Assembly: GCA_946479335.1 (NCBI GenBank)
Contig: CAMLFP010000374.1
Coordinates: forward strand, 1 to 5,440
Length of the DNA: 5,440 bases
Reading direction: 5' to 3'
Origin: an uncultured Archangium sp.
GTDB lineage: Bacteria > Myxococcota > Myxococcia > Myxococcales > Myxococcaceae
The translations under genes and the position numbers were made by a program. This document shows positions 4,958-5,440 of the stretch, in pieces. The stretch's first letter is position 1, and every line of letters begins with the position of its first letter. Under the pieces are notes generated by a model, which was not told where the DNA came from, did not search any database, and saw only the letters and a program-made list of their open reading frames with translations.

Positions 4958-5440
4958 ATGCGCTACCTGATGCGGCAAGACCTCTTCTCGTTCGGCGACG
5001 ACTACACCATCAAGGACGAGCACGGCCGCGAGGTCTACAAGGTCGACGGGCGCGCCTTCACGCTGTTGCGCGAGAAGCTGTCGTTTGAAGACATGGCCGG
5101 CAAGGAGCTCGCGTTCATCCGCGAGAAGCTCATCGCGCTGACCGACGCGTGGGAGATTCTGCGCGACGGCAAGCAGGTCGCCGTCGTGAAGAAGGACCTC
5201 ATCAACCTCTTCCGGTGCGGCTTCACCGTCGACGTGCCCGGGCCCGACGACCTCGACGCGCAGGGGAACCTCCTCGACCACGAGTACACGTTCCGCCGCG
5301 GCGACCGCGTGGTGGCCACCGTCTCGAAGAAGTGGCTCACGTTGCGCGACACCTACGGCGTCGACATCGCTGACGGAGAAGACCCGGTGCTCATCCTCGC
5401 GTCGGCGGTGGTGATTGATCAGGTCTGTCACGGCAAGAAG
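4958..5440 (+). CDS. LURP-one-related (LOR, YxjI-type) protein, 3' end outside the window
   Basis: 161 codons are open from ATG (4958) to the window edge with no stop, and nearly every codon ends in G or C. The sequence matches the LURP-one-related / YxjI family (the tubby-like beta-barrel fold of the plant LOR proteins): it opens MRYLMRQDLFSFGDDYTIKD, repeats short strands ending in turn motifs (HGREVYKVDG, 22-31; RDGKQVAVVKKD, 69-80), then FRCGFTVDVPGPDDL (85-99) and DTYGVDIADGEDPVLILAS (131-149), and closes with VVIDQVCHGKK. Known relatives are about 160-200 residues, so only a few residues probably lie beyond the edge. No signal peptide or TM is seen; the protein is likely cytoplasmic. 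The molecular role of bacterial members is not established; a lipid- or membrane-binding role is suggested by the tubby-like fold only. It is transcribed divergently from the ceramidase-like gene. Family confident, function open. Confidence 0.88.
   Translation, partial: MRYLMRQDLFSFGDDYTIKDEHGREVYKVDGRAFTLLREKLSFEDMAGKELAFIREKLIALTDAWEILRDGKQVAVVKKDLINLFRCGFTVDVPGPDDLDAQGNLLDHEYTFRRGDRVVATVSKKWLTLRDTYGVDIADGEDPVLILASAVVIDQVCHGKK

Noticed and set aside
2862..4970. A 702-codon plus-strand open frame
   Set aside because: It lies antisense to the SurA-N and ceramidase-like genes. Its translation is a repetitive Arg/Val/Ala/Glu mix without domain features, as expected opposite high-GC genes.
4919..5431. 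Long minus-strand open frame opposite the LOR gene
   Set aside because: Its product is Val/Glu/His-rich shadow sequence, while the plus-strand frame matches the LOR family with strong third-position G/C.

Overview
The base composition (high GC, with G or C at nearly every third codon position in the genuine genes) and the protein repertoire point to a Gram-negative delta-proteobacterial lineage, most likely Myxococcota of the Myxococcaceae type. This is inferred from general resemblance; no search was run. SurA-like, POTRA and lipoprotein features show that the cell has an outer membrane.

Layout, left to right. Bases 1-219 hold the N-terminal part of a YbhB/YbcL-type phosphatidylethanolamine-binding protein on the minus strand. 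Its recognisable sequence stops near base 46-54. There it meets a plus-strand stretch (3-56) resembling the phosphotransacetylase-like region of NADP-malic enzyme. Both pieces are broken at the same point, so this left edge is either a rearrangement or an assembly chimera. Then, all on the minus strand and so transcribed right to left, come an alpha/beta hydrolase (254-1159), a small one-TM protein (1245-1520), a POTRA-repeat lipoprotein without a barrel (1558-2610), a SurA-N-type periplasmic chaperone without PPIase domains (2607-3113) and a neutral-ceramidase-family hydrolase (3135-4844). A short divergent region (about 4845-4957) separates this block from a plus-strand LURP-one-related (LOR/YxjI) protein (4958 to beyond the right edge).

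Read in transcription order, the minus block is ceramidase-like hydrolase, SurA-N protein, POTRA lipoprotein, small TM protein, alpha/beta hydrolase and PEBP-like protein. The SurA-N and POTRA genes overlap by 4 nt and look like one translationally coupled unit for outer-membrane protein handling. The 21, 37, 85 and 34 bp gaps make a longer operon possible but unproven. No single pathway is evident across the whole block; envelope and lipid themes recur.

The points most worth a second look are the POTRA/SurA-N pair lacking both a barrel and PPIase domains, the ceramidase-family protein with Asp in place of the usual catalytic Ser, the junction at the left edge, and the divergent region with a 7-bp inverted repeat beside a start codon and a 25-codon ORF overlapping the ceramidase-like start. 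No RNA genes, CRISPR arrays, insertion sequences or origins were seen.
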